DNA of 64,000 bases, from positions 8,395,784-8,459,783 of the forward strand of contig CM074190.1 of assembly GCA_037179385.1 (NCBI GenBank). The letters are read 5' to 3'. The DNA is from Holothuria scabra. Its lineage: Eukaryota; Echinodermata; Holothuroidea; Aspidochirotida; Holothuriidae. Numbering within the stretch: position 1 is the first letter of the stretch; each line of letters opens with the position of its first letter. This document shows, in pieces, positions 1-9,800 of the stretch. A program made the translations under genes and the position numbers. The notes under the pieces were generated by a model that saw only the letters and a list, made by a program, of their open reading frames with translations, was not told the origin of the DNA and ran no database searches.

Positions 1-203
1 TTATCATGCGAACAGAAAATATTAGTATCATCAGCAAAAAGGACAAAATGTAGTAAATATGATACATTGCAAATATCATTAATGTAAAGAATAAATAACT
101 TAGGACCAAGGATAGAACCTTGAGGTACTCCACAGAGTACTTTTTGACAGTCAGAACTAAAATTGTTAAATTGTACATACTGTTTTCTACTACTCAGGTA
201 GCT
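1..203 (-). pseudogene. LINE-A fragment: reverse transcriptase palm with catalytic FADD
   Basis: Part of a non-LTR retrotransposon reverse transcriptase, the enzyme that copies element RNA into DNA at the nicked target. Reading the minus strand gives the family landmarks GVPQGSILGPKLF, then ILYINDI, then the catalytic box LFADDTNIF, with FADD encoded at 27-38. The fragment runs off the left window edge, so thumb and 3' UTR are not visible. It is joined in sense to the RT piece at 491-701, from which it is separated by the insertion at 204-476. APE endonuclease further upstream (6.3-9.4 kb) and the RT motifs place it among APE-type LINEs of the CR1/L2/Jockey group; the exact clade cannot be named by eye. 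It is a relic with stops and frame changes along its length. Confidence 0.88.
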
Positions 204-476
204 TTTTTCTTAAAGTCCTCTCGACTCTCTGGCGAAGAGCCAAGGGGCGAAAACTAAACATTTACTCCCGGAGGAGTTCTGCTCCCTTTAGGAGCTAAAC
301 GTCCCAAATGGACAAGTACGCCCCCTAAAGGTCAAACATGTGTGGTCCTGCTCTGCCTGAATAGAACAGAAGCCACACCCTGGATGCAGTTTAACGTCAT
401 GCCCAGAACAGAGTTCCTCCCGACCCTCTGGCAAAGGGCCGTTCGGCGAAACCCCTACTCCCTAAACCCGAAACTC
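204..476 (-). mobile_element. SINE-like retroposon inserted in LINE-A
   Basis: A 273 bp segment interrupts the RT reading frame and is bordered by a 14 bp direct repeat, ctactcaggtagct (190-203) and ctactcaagtagct (477-490), 13 of 14 identical. On the minus strand it ends in a short A run (taagaaaaa), so it looks like a retroposed sequence. Inside, two related motifs (about 220-258 and 419-454) share GCCAGAG and ...TCG; the second recurs at 62697-62735. No coding potential. I do not recognise the family and no clear pol III boxes were found, so SINE is an inference from size, A tail and target duplication. Confidence 0.6.
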
Positions 477-701
477 CTACTCAAGTAGCTACTTATCCAG
501 CTGTGAGATATGCCACGGATACCATAGTGCTATAGTTAACGAAGTAACAAATGGTGATCAATTGTGTCGAAGGCTTTTTTTTAAATCAATGTGTACCCCA
601 ATTGTTGCCTGCTTATTGTCTAATGCTGCGGTGATTTTTTTCCCTTTTAGATCTAATAGCGCCATAGATGTAGATCTACCAGATCTAAAACCAAACTGAC
701 A
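477..701 (-). pseudogene. LINE-A fragment: RT fingers and motif A
   Basis: Minus-strand translation gives QFGFRSGRST, then a segment matching DLSKAFDTIDHH-type motif A (here IDLKK with a frame change near 570, then FDTIDHHLLLR) and HYGIRGI...WISSYL. These are consecutive RT landmarks of APE LINEs. The upstream half of the same domain lies at 4306-4967, beyond the transposon at 702-4305. A short stretch encoding FGFRSGR (675-697) is present again at 4327-4349, so the interruption duplicated about 22 bp or more of the target region. Frame changes and stops show it is dead. Confidence 0.85.
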
Positions 702-840
702 CTCATAGTCAGTCGGGCGTACCTGTTTTTTCTGCTGTTTCGTGCAACACAAAAGGGGATTACTGGGGAACAACCCAGAAAGGAAGATTATAGTTTTCTC
801 ATCACGAAATGACTTTTCCCCACGTTCAAAAAGTGCGCAG
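702..840. repeat. Left terminal inverted repeat of the 3.6 kb transposon
   Basis: Pairs with the reverse complement of 4158-4305. The outermost ~22 bases and two inner blocks are strongly conserved, with an ~8 bp indel and a more diverged middle section. Confidence 0.75.
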
Positions 841-991
841 CAACGAAAAAAGAGGCACAAACAATGCCAAAGTTTCATCTTAAATCTACTACGATCGTTT
901 GGTCACCAGCCAATCACGTATCAGGAGAGGAGGAGACTGACCAATGACAAGGCAGTAGCGTCCTAGTTACACAGAAGAAGCAGACGACAAA

Positions 992-1740
992 ATGGCAGCC
1001 CCCTTGCCAAACGCTGAACTCGGTGAAAATCCGGAGTTTTGTGCCATGCGCATTGTTTCCAGTGCAACAATCAACTTTAAAACACTCGCAAAAGCATCTT
1101 AGAAAATGTTTGTTAGTTATGGGGCACAATGGAAACACTTCAACTGCCCTGAAGCCGAAATTGTCGACAGTACGGCTACGAGTCTTGGTTTAGACTTCGA
1201 CAACATCGAAGAACGCCTCAAGTTGTTTTCACACGTACCCGTTGCACGAAACATCGGGTACCACCGAGATTGTTATCGGCGGTTTTGTGACAAAGGTAAA
1301 ATTGAGCGGAAAAAACGTTCATCACAGAATCAGACTAGCGAAGATACGTATATCTATTCCTCTATAAAATTTTTAATTTGTAAACTAATCGGCTAGCCGG
1401 ATGAAAATAAACATGCTAGCCTAGCCATAGAGTGTGCAATCAATGCATTGTGTGGCGACCGTAGTAGTCCCACAATGGTGCAGCAATACTTGAAGTCAGT
1501 GCTCTACGCTGCCTCACAGGGTGGCCCACCTTGCCCCTATTCTCAGAATTTAAAATTCTTCATGTGGTTCCTGGGGTTGTCTAAATTATCAAAAGTGCAC
1601 TGTGTGAATAATGGATTGGGTGACTGCTAACTTGAACTGAACCAACACACAGAGTTACATGCGGTCATTAAAGAATTGCAGTCAGGCATGTTTGCTGTGC
1701 ATGGGCTTCAAAACATAGGAGTGCAGCATTTTATATGTGA
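992..1740 (+). pseudogene. Degenerate transposon protein with C/H-rich N-terminal motif
   Basis: The clearest open part is 1106-1396 (96 codons). The same frame is open upstream from an ATG at 992 (MAAPLPNAELGENPEF...) to a TAG at 1100-1102, so the real N-terminus may have been earlier. The protein carries FSHVPVARNIGYHRDCYRRF, with a conserved-looking H-x3-C pair and basic tail (KGKIERKKR) of the kind seen in N-terminal zinc-binding parts of transposon-encoded proteins. Further fragments follow with frame changes: CAINALCGDRSSP... near 1430-1630 and LQSGMFAVHGLQNIGVQHF near 1675-1745. Position inside the TIR element argues it derives from that element's own protein. No transposase catalytic motif is visible; function is not assigned. 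Confidence 0.5.
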
Positions 1741-2039
1741 ACGTGTGTCCTTAAATTCAATCTCCTCCCTCTTTTCAATGAAGCTAGGGGTCTTATCTGT
1801 GTAGTATTAGCTCTAAATCAGTGCCTATACTGATACTGCTCCATTATACTACGTTCTGAATAATACACGGAGCAAGTGACAATGGAGGTTAGTGTGTAGG
1901 GACTGAGTGAGGACTAGTGTAGTATATGCTACATTGTGTATTTTACTAAATTCCAGTCGTGTGGTGGTGATGTAAGTTGATATACTGACTAACCAGAGAG
2001 TTGTCAGGGTAAAGTGACAATTCATGTGTTCTCCACAGG

Positions 2040-2380
2040 TTGAAATTTTGTCTGGGTGCTCCAAAGGTTGAAGGTAAACAGTGATCACTGTCTTGACAAG
2101 AAGTCTAAAGAGAGGGAGCACCTCTCTTTGGAAAATGTTGGTTAAAATCAGTGATGCTTGTAATTATACTTTTCTCTGATGACTAGGAACATTTGTCACG
2201 GTGGTTATCATTGCTCAATGTCCACATTGAGATTGCTGTCTTCTCTGTTTCGAGATTTCAAATAGATAATTTTTGTCTGGGTGGCTGAACTTTTTGTACG
2301 GGTGGCACATTTTTTGTCCGTGGGCTAAAAAACCTCTGCAGATTTTGTCCGGGTAGGTCACCCGAACAAAACAGCTAGTA
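2040..2380. repeat. Short reiterated motif around ttttgtccgggt
   Basis: Variants of ttttgtc(t/c)gggtg(c/g) occur at about 2045, 2270, 2295, 2320 and 2346 inside the transposon interior. They are irregularly spaced and diverged. No coding potential is visible. Confidence 0.35.
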
Positions 2381-3414
2381 GAGAACACTGTCATTATGCC
2401 TTTTTAATATCCCTTTCCTGTTGTAGCTGCTGAATTGTAACGGGGTTGGAAATATACTAACGCCTATCTTGTGCATTTGGCAGGAGCCTAAACAGCAACT
2501 CTCTTGTCAGAGTGTGTGACTGAGGGCAGAAATCTTGAATATAAAAGACTTATGGGATGTATCCACATTCCTTGGTGCCTGTAAGGACAATCTTTCCGTT
2601 ACTTTCCACCATATAGGTGTACTAGGCCACTTTAATTTGGAGAGGGTAGAGCCCTTTTAGGCTTTTACCCAAAATTTTAATCACCCATGCCAGAAAAATA
2701 CAACTGTTTTGTCTGAAAATAGTAATTTCCTTAGCAGGAACAGGGCTGCAGCCCCCCAGCCCCCCCTCCAATTCCCTATACACCCATGTTTACAACATTG
2801 CTAGTATTCCATTCTACTTTGACCCACTAACCTGAAACTAAGACATCTCGTTTGAATATGAATTTTAGTAGTTTTGAGCTTCCCTTCAAAACTGCAGGAA
2901 TTACAGTACATAAGTATTGTGCATTTGAGTTGGGGGAGGGGGAAAGATGTTAAAACAAAGGTTGGTCAACTGTGGTTTCTATTAAAGTTCTTTTTGTTTT
3001 AGTAAGAGACTAACATTACCATTTTCCTAGCAACAAGCCATGGTTTGTGGGAAGGGGGGGCTCGTGCTCATATATACTTATTGTACAGACGGGTAGACCC
3101 CATAATTTCCATTATTGCCTCATGATAAAAAAAAGCACTGTTTTCTTTGATTGATAGTTGAAAGAAAGCGAGAAGTATTTGTTGAGTTCCTTTCCGTGCT
3201 TGTAACCTTTAAATCTAAACCTTCCTTCTAGAAGAAAAAAGTGTTTTAACAGAATGTAGCCCAACCCTTTCATGTAAAGATCTTTGGTAAATTACAAAAT
3301 GAAAAGTTCCCTGTGTAACTGTAAACCCATCAGAGCATAAAAATATTGCAATTTTCCTCTGCAAAGTTGTCATTCTGTAAAATTAGCACTGCCTTGCATG
3401 AGAACCCCTTATTC

Positions 3415-3835
3415 TATGTCAGTTTGCAAATTCGGGGAGGGGTTCTGGGCCCTAACCCCCTTGAACCCCTTACAGTAACACCCCTTTCCTGTAGCAAAAA
3501 TAATAAGTTTACCCATATTAGTGAACATATTTTAATGAAATTATCATATTTTCACCCCAATTACTTGAGGTGTCTACTTGTATGTTATACACAAATGTTG
3601 GGAGGGGGCTTCTCACAGGACCCATCTCCAAGACACCTTAGGTTTTGCATGTCCCGAGGAAACCAACTTAAAATCTAAAAGGAAAATAAATGTGCAAAGG
3701 CCAGAACAAAGACTTGACAAAATATTGCACAGTTTTCACATAAGATTCTTTTGTTACACACAAATTTTGCAAAGGAGAGGGGGGTCTGACCCCAGGAGAC
3801 CATTGACTTACATGCATAGTTCTACTGAATTCGTT
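3415..3835. repeat. Decayed tandem repeat, about 170 bp units
   Basis: Three related blocks begin near 3421, 3590 and 3759. Each has (a)caaat(t/g)ttg or caaattcgg followed by a run such as ggagggggct and a tct...gacccc stretch. They are spaced about 169 bp and separated by AT-rich sequence. Part of the transposon interior; no function seen. Confidence 0.4.
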
Positions 3836-4157
3836 TAAACCCTTCTGTAGTGGTTCCACGGACCTGCCAGGTAAAGGTCAGAATGAAAACATAGTTTACA
3901 CTGGAGCTATTGTGTACATTATTCTGTGTATTGCTTTAATTTGGATAGCGCCCTCTATTTATGTTTATGCCTTTTCCCTGACCCTGGGAGTGGTCAGTGT
4001 TTGCAGAAATAGGTCATGTGTGAGTGAGAAAAGATTGCGAGGTATTCTGGACCAAAATCTGCTTGTTTGTAGCTTGAATGTGTTCGGTAACATATATTTT
4101 TCCTTCAGTACAGTAGTCTATGGGACTATGGCGGCCATTTTGTCCATAAAGTCAACA

Positions 4158-4305
4158 GTGTGCAACTTTTAAACGTGGGGAAAATCAAAATATGAAAATT
4201 TATGTTGTAAAGTACAACTGGGCGGATTTTGAGGTAATCCCCGTTTGTGTTGCACGGAATCCCATTTTTAAAGCCTTTTTTGAGGTATGCCCTACTGACT
4301 ATCAG
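4158..4305. repeat. Right terminal inverted repeat of the 3.6 kb transposon
   Basis: Reverse complement of the left TIR (702-840) with scattered mismatches. The outer end reads, on the minus strand, ctgatagtcagtagggcata. Confidence 0.75.
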
Positions 4306-4967
4306 ATAGGAGATTGTACTTGACAATCTACCAGATCTAAAACCAAACTTTCTCTCAGAGAGGAGTTTGTACTTGACAATAAAACTTTCTATTCTTTCAT
4401 TAAATAACTTTTCAAGTATTTTAGAAAACTGGGGGAGGAAAGAAACTGTTCTCTAATTAGTAAACAATTCTTTATTACCAGATTTATATACTGGTGTTAT
4501 TTTTGCAATTTTCATACTGTTAGCGCATACACCATCAGAAAATGACTTGTAACATATAAAAGTAAGGGGTTGCATTATATATGATATAATATTCCTCACT
4601 AATGCCATACAGATATCATTACAATCACGAGACTGTTTGCTTCCAAACTTTCTAACAATATTAAGTACCGGTATTTCGTTTTCGCCAGTATTTCTTAAAA
4701 ACATTGAATGAACATTCTTTTTCCTTAAGTACTTATTAATGGTGATATTTTGCCTTGGTATCTTTGCAGCTAATTCCGGTCCAACAGTTGTGAAAAATTA
4801 TTAAAACCATCTGCTGCGTCTTAACCACTCACTCAAATTTCTATTAGTGTCGGTAAAAGTGTCAGGAAAAACACTACTATCGTTAAATTTCTTTTTGATA
4901 ACGCCGTTTAACATCTTCCACGTTTCTCTGGTATTATACTTGTGTCTTATAAGTAGGTCTGTGTTAT
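4306..4967 (-). pseudogene. LINE-A fragment: pre-RT linker and RT N-terminal fingers
   Basis: From 4967 down, the minus strand reads TDLLIRHKYNTRETWKMLN, the linker found just before RT in APE LINEs. Toward 4460-4690 it reads SFSDGVCANSMKIAKITPVY then KSGNKELFTNYR and SFLPQFSKILEKLF, the N-terminal RT fingers. It ends at RIESFIVKYKLLSERKFGFR, next to the transposon at 702-4305. The 3'-ward continuation is at 477-701. Around 4740-4800 the reading frame changes. Interruption on the upstream side by the element at 4968-6254 is clean: linker residues resume directly after the duplicated octamer. Confidence 0.87.
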
Positions 4968-6254
4968 CAGTGACCAAGGGGGGGGGGGGCACGCCCCCGG
5001 CGACCCCCTGAAAAATCGTGTGATCCCGTGTGACCCCACAACTGAGATTTGAGATTTTCAAAAAAATATGTCTTCTGTAGTCAGAGTGTGACAATGAATT
5101 TTTTAAGATTCGATTCCTCTGTTGAAAAGAAAAGGCAGTAAATTGTCATGTTTTCCAAATGAAAATATCGCAAAAAACCTTGGAAATGCCATTTCCGGCT
5201 GTCTGGGGGTTACGTTTTTCAAAATTTTCTTCACACTTCCGACTACGTCAATTGGAGGTGGCGCACAGCTCAAGTAACCTTTCAAGCAGGATTAGGCCTA
5301 CATTTTTTCCTTCAGAGGATCACATCTAATTGCCCATCAACTGCCATTCTTTCTCTTAATAGTCATGGTGCAGCTCACCTTCCTCAAATTGTCAGCCTGA
5401 TAGGCTCTTGAGAGTAGTTTCACTAACGTTTGTGTTGTTACCAAAAATAAAATCTTACTCGACATTGCCCTGTAAGTAATTTTTTAGGCCAGTGTAAAAA
5501 CAACCCTTTTAAAAAACAACTTTAAAACCCTACAAACACGCTAAAGACCCAGTAGCTTCCAGGGACTTCGGCCCCTGGACCCCCACTAAGACCAACATTG
5601 AAGTGCCCATCAACTTTCTTTCCCTTTTTTAAAGGGTCAACCGGATCTGCTCTTGGTAGTTGAATCAGTGGTTTTTACCGAAACTCTTACTTGAAAATTA
5701 CCCTGGAGGTAACTTTTAGGCCAGTGTTAAGTCAATAAAATTACCCTTAAATAACGTCTTTAATACCTCAAAAACACGTTAAAACCCAGGAACATCCGGG
5801 GCTTCGCCCCCGGACCCCCACCAAAATTCACATTAAAGTGCCCATCAACTTTTTTTCTCTATAGATGATCTACCCCATTTTTAAAATTTTAGCCGGATAA
5901 GCTCTTGGTAGTTGAATCAGTGGTTTTTTACCGAGAGGATTACTAGTTACCCTGGGGGTAAATTTTAGACCAGTGTTAAGTAAATAAAATTACCCTTAAA
6001 TAACGTCTTTAATACCTCAAAACACGTTAAAACCCAAGAGCTTTCGGGGGCTTCGCTTCCTGGAACCCTCACCTGGGCGTTGCCCCTGGACCCCACCAGG
6101 GGCCCTAAGGCGGGACCCTGGACCCCACCAGTTGAGTATCGCGCTTCGCGCTCGGTGGCGCCTCCGGTGCCATGATTGGAGTCTAGCAATGCCCCCCATA
6201 AAATCGTTGTGCCCCCTCAGTGCCCCCAGAATGAAATGTCTGGTGACGCCACTG
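4968..6254. mobile_element. Non-autonomous hAT-like element, 1.29 kb
   Basis: Bounded by an 8 bp target duplication, tgtgttat (4960-4967) and tgtgtaat (6255-6262), one mismatch. Both ends start CAGTG: CAGTGACC on the left and CAGTGGCG on the right (read inward). An 8 bp duplication and CAGTG termini are hallmarks of the hAT superfamily. No transposase is encoded, so it would need one in trans. It contains G- or C-rich blocks, a copy of the recurrent GC-rich module (5180-5290, reversed) and internal ~240 bp tandem repeats. It sits in the LINE-A coding region between the EN and RT domains. Confidence 0.78.
5460..6075. repeat. Internal tandem repeat, 235-248 bp units
   Basis: Units begin near 5466, 5701 and 5949 with ccctg(t/g)(a/g)gg-type sequence and ttttaggccagtg. 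Each continues through aacac(g)ttaaaaccca and a (g)gggcttcg block. The first two also share agtgcccatcaac and ctcttggtagttgaatcag. About 2.6 units, all within the hAT-like element. Confidence 0.75.
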
Positions 6255-7204
6255 TGTGTAATATTGCTCCTCACGGCGTCTTAAGATTGATGTCAACTTG
6301 TTTTTATACCTCTTATACCTCTGTTCGGTTTCTAAAGATCTGTTCTTAATGAAATTCAAATAAAGATGATTTTTCTTTTTAAAAGCATTTCTTAATCCAT
6401 TAGTCATCCATGGTTTGTCTGTACAGTACTTTTACGACTTATGGATACTTTTCTTACAGGAAAGCAATCATTGTAAAGTACGGCTACAATGCCTATAAAA
6501 TTATCATAAGACTCGTGGACATCCATAGTTGTGTAAACATTATCCCAGCTTTCATGAAGTAACTTCTGTTTAAACAATGCTAAAGATGCATCATCTTTTT
6601 TCCTTAAATATATAAACTTTCTCTCATTATGTTTTCCAGCATTATAATCAATAACAGTAAAAAATGGAAGATGGTCACTAATATCACTTATGAGTAACCC
6701 GCTGTTGATACCTCTGTTCATGACATTTGTAAATACATTGTCAATCAATGAGGCTGAATGTGGAGTAATAGGCTACGAGTCGTTCTATTGATTGACGGAA
6801 ATAGATCCAGGCTAAACATATCATCTATGATGTCTCTCGTGTTATTACTGGTTTCATTATTGAGTTAATTTCCATTAAAATCTCCACACACATATATGTC
6901 CGATACTTTACGTTCATACATTTTTTCCACAATGTATAGATGAACCAAGTTGCATGTACAAACAGGAAATAATAACATTCTGATATTATGTAAACAAATT
7001 TCGATTGAAATGCATTCCAGTGCATCATCCACCACAATGCTTAGTTTACCTACAACCTTGTACTTGAAACAAGTTTTGATATATTAAGGCACTCCTCCCC
7101 TCTTTTTCTTTGGCGATCTTTATGACACAAATCATACCCAGGAAGGTAATATAATGTAGGGTTTTGAAATTGTTCTCAGCCATGTCTCACTTGTCACTAA
7201 CTGC
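6255..7204 (-). pseudogene. LINE-A fragment: APE endonuclease core and EN-RT linker
   Basis: The APE-like endonuclease nicks target DNA to prime reverse transcription. On the minus strand from 7204 the sequence gives SETWLRTISKP (the catalytic Glu box), RGGVPLYIK, DIYVCGDFNGN (catalytic Asp/Asn box, near 6880-6910), then SLIDNVFTN and ISDISDHLPFF (the Asp-His box, near 6690-6740). WMTNGLRNAFKKKNHLYLNF and the linker, ending EEQYYT at 6255, follow. Stops occur, for example after GDFNGN and within the 7000-7150 part. The upstream N-terminal EN portion is at 9060-9438, beyond the inserted element. Confidence 0.88.
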
Positions 7205-9059
7205 CATAGGCGTACTGGAATATTTCAGTTTGGGGGGAGGGGCAGAGGATTCTCTGCCCGAAAAATGTAATTCTGCCCGAAAGACTATCTAATCGGAGCG
7301 CCACCATCACTTGGCGCGGAGCGTACAGAAAATTTTGAAAAATCGTAACCCTCATACAGCCGGAAATGGCCTTTCCCAGGCTTATAAGCAGAATCAAAGC
7401 CGTTGATATTTTGAACTTTCGTTGGCAATAAAATTTTCACCAAAAATGAGCAAATCTACAAAAAGGTCAAAAACTCCCAGATGAAATGTACCACTACCAT
7501 TGGATGACTACATTAAGCTACAATCATTGGAAAATGAGTTTGTTTGCGGGTTCTACAAACTATTTTACGTCATGCAGCATGAGATTATCATCAATATAAT
7601 TTTGAAATTTGAAAAACTTCAGAAACCCTCGAAAATCACAAGGCTTCTCAACTTCGAGGGAGGATGGCATTGCATCGCATTCCGGCTGCCTGTTAAATAT
7701 AAGTTTCGTCGAACTTTACAAGGATCCCGGGGATGAGGGGATGCCATGCAAGGAATTGGCCCTTAAAAACCGATTAACTTAATTTTCGCGCGATTCTCAA
7801 GCAAGGTAGCAGCCTGTTTATATGCATTTAAACAAACAAGGGCGCAAATTATTTCCTAGTGAGCATACGACCTAAGTCCATATCAACGGTTTTGGCACAC
7901 TTGATCCCCACAAACCGTACCCATTAAATAAAAACAAACGTACCCAAATCATCGGCATAGTCGCATAGACTCCTTTTACCTCAGGCAAGGGAATACAAAA
8001 TTAAAAACGAAATGAAATCTTCACGATACCTTTACGTTTTATTCATAACGGGATAGTTTAGTTGCATGACATTTACGATGTTTTCTACTGTTAATCAATC
8101 GACAAAAGACATCATGAGTATAGACCCATGCCAACCAAAAGGTGTAACAAATACACATTGGAATGTTTGTGAACAAAAATTGTGCAGTGGCGAAAACGTA
8201 TGCTAAAAAGGCAAAAACATATTATACTCTGTGTATGCTGGATTTAGTGCCCGCTGCAGACAATGACAATCATGCCTTACTTTAGAACAAACTATTTACA
8301 ACGAAGAAACAAATAGAGTAGCGGCAATCACATCCTAGGCCTGTCAAAGTAATGAAATCCTCTCCCTTCTTTATGCTTGGTTGTCGAATGCAGGTCATGA
8401 CATTGACAATCACAAGTCTTGCAGTAGAACAAAATATTTAGAAATGAAAAAATAAAATAGAATATCATCGCAACAAATCATACCTGGTAAGCCTATTGAA
8501 TCTTTGAAGCGCTTATATTTACATTTGGTGCAGGGAAGTTATCTTCATTCTACCTCGTCGGATACCACACGGTTTCTGTATCATTCATGAAGAATAGGGG
8601 ACGGAATAGAGGAGAGATTGAGTTTACGTAATGTTACATTTCTTCGAAGTGTTCAATGATAAATTACCTTTACACATAACTTAGCACTAATAACATTAAC
8701 GATAAATGTCTAATTGCAATTTATGAAACAGAACTTCACTAAATACTAATCGAAATCGACACAAACGATTTGATGTGGAGGAACTTTTACTTCATATATT
8801 ATACATGCATTATGCAGATAGGCCTATAATACACTGTTTTCTGTCTGCCTGGAAATTGTTTTGTTTTGACCATGATGCTTTTTTATTATTTTTTCGGCCA
8901 AGTGTTTGAAGGAATTCTGTGTAAGTAGAAACAACCCAGATTTTAAGACTCAAACGGCTGCCCGAATTTTTCCAGATCCCTTCCCGAATTTTAAGTCTTG
9001 AGAAAATTTGGGAGGGGGCAGTCTTCCCCCTTGCCCCCCCCCCGCCTCGTACGCCTATG
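7205..9059. mobile_element. TIR element with 8 bp target duplication, 1.86 kb
   Basis: Exact 8 bp direct repeats ctaactgc flank it (7197-7204 and 9060-9067). Its termini are inverted: cataggcgtac at the left and gtacgcctatg at the right. Just inside each end are G-rich or C-rich runs. It carries one copy of the recurrent GC-rich module (7262-7385). The interior is AT-rich without a transposase, so it is non-autonomous. 8 bp duplications fit hAT, but its ends are not canonical CAGNG, so the superfamily is left open. Confidence 0.75.
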
Positions 9060-9438
9060 CTAACTGCTATTACATCCAAGCTGTAATTTAATGCATTCAA
9101 ATGGTCCTCCAGTTTGGAAAAGTTTGCATTCAGACTTCTGCAATTTATGTGAAGAATAGACAAACCATTGTCAATACGAAAATTATCTTTGAACTCATCA
9201 TCAGTGTAATATCTACAGTTGAAATCAATGTGGTTGAAAAATCATTATCTGCGTTGATATCGTGTTCAAAGTCATGAAAACTGTAATCAGCATAATCAAA
9301 GGTCTCAATATTGAAATCACGACAATCTTTATAGACATCTCGTAAATCGATATCACTTATTGTTACGAAAGGATCCTCTTCGTTTGTACTTTCGTTCACA
9401 AAATAATCAGCCTTACAGATATAATCGTTCGATGTCAT
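9060..9438 (-). pseudogene. LINE-A fragment: N-terminus and start of endonuclease
   Basis: An ATG at 9438 opens MTSNDYICKADYFVNESTNE, an acidic region of no recognised domain. Near 9200 the frame shifts and the endonuclease begins with LSILHINCRSLNANFSKLED, then ALNYSLDVIAVS, the first EN box carrying the catalytic Asn. It stops at the target duplication 9060-9067, and SETWL follows at 7204 beyond the inserted element. LINEs of this group often have an N-terminal zinc finger or ORF1, which I do not see. The start at 9438 is only the first ATG of the open frame. Confidence 0.8.
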
Positions 9439-9800
9439 CCAAAGCCTAGGGTAAGTAATTGAATAACATATGAGTATATTGTAGATTTTGTGATACTATT
9501 AACATGCCCCAACAAAAACGTGCCAACATAGAAAAGGAACAAACAGGGAAAAGCGGGAAGAAAAAGTGAATAGAAAATTACCTGAAAAATCAAAAGATGC
9601 ATATGAACTTTTGTATAATTTAGTTAGGAGTAATAATCAGTCTAGATCAATACGGTGGGACATACCATGATTTACGTCAGTTTCAAGAGATCTGAAGAAG
9701 AGTTTACATCTACTTTCATGTTTTCTTGGCCTGGTTTTTCACTAAGGCTATGATTCGTCCATCTAAGATCCAACAGTTTGCAACCATATCATGTTTCTGC
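9439..9800. other. No gene seen
   Basis: AT-rich sequence between the LINE-A 5' end and the minisatellite. It could include LINE-A 5' UTR. No ORF, promoter motif or repeat was recognised. Confidence 0.5.

Larger units (their letters stand above)
702..4305. mobile_element. DNA transposon with ~140 bp terminal inverted repeats, unclassified
   Basis: A 3.6 kb insert splits the LINE-A RT. Its ends are inverted copies of each other: 702-840 on the left and 4158-4305 on the right. Matching islands are atagtcagtcgggcgtacct against atagtcagtagggcatacct, the shared core cgtgcaacacaaa followed by ggggatta, and ttttccccacgtt. Flanking RT sequence is partly duplicated (675-697 and 4327-4349) with an extra partial copy at 4309-4326, so no simple short TSD can be read. 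The interior holds one recognisable coding stretch (1106-1396) plus degenerate continuation. It differs from the hAT-like and TTAA elements in this window; no superfamily is assigned. Confidence 0.72.

Noticed and set aside
1106..1396. Host zinc-finger gene
   Set aside because: The frame lies within a TIR-bounded insert and continues as degenerate fragments. A transposon-derived protein is more likely.
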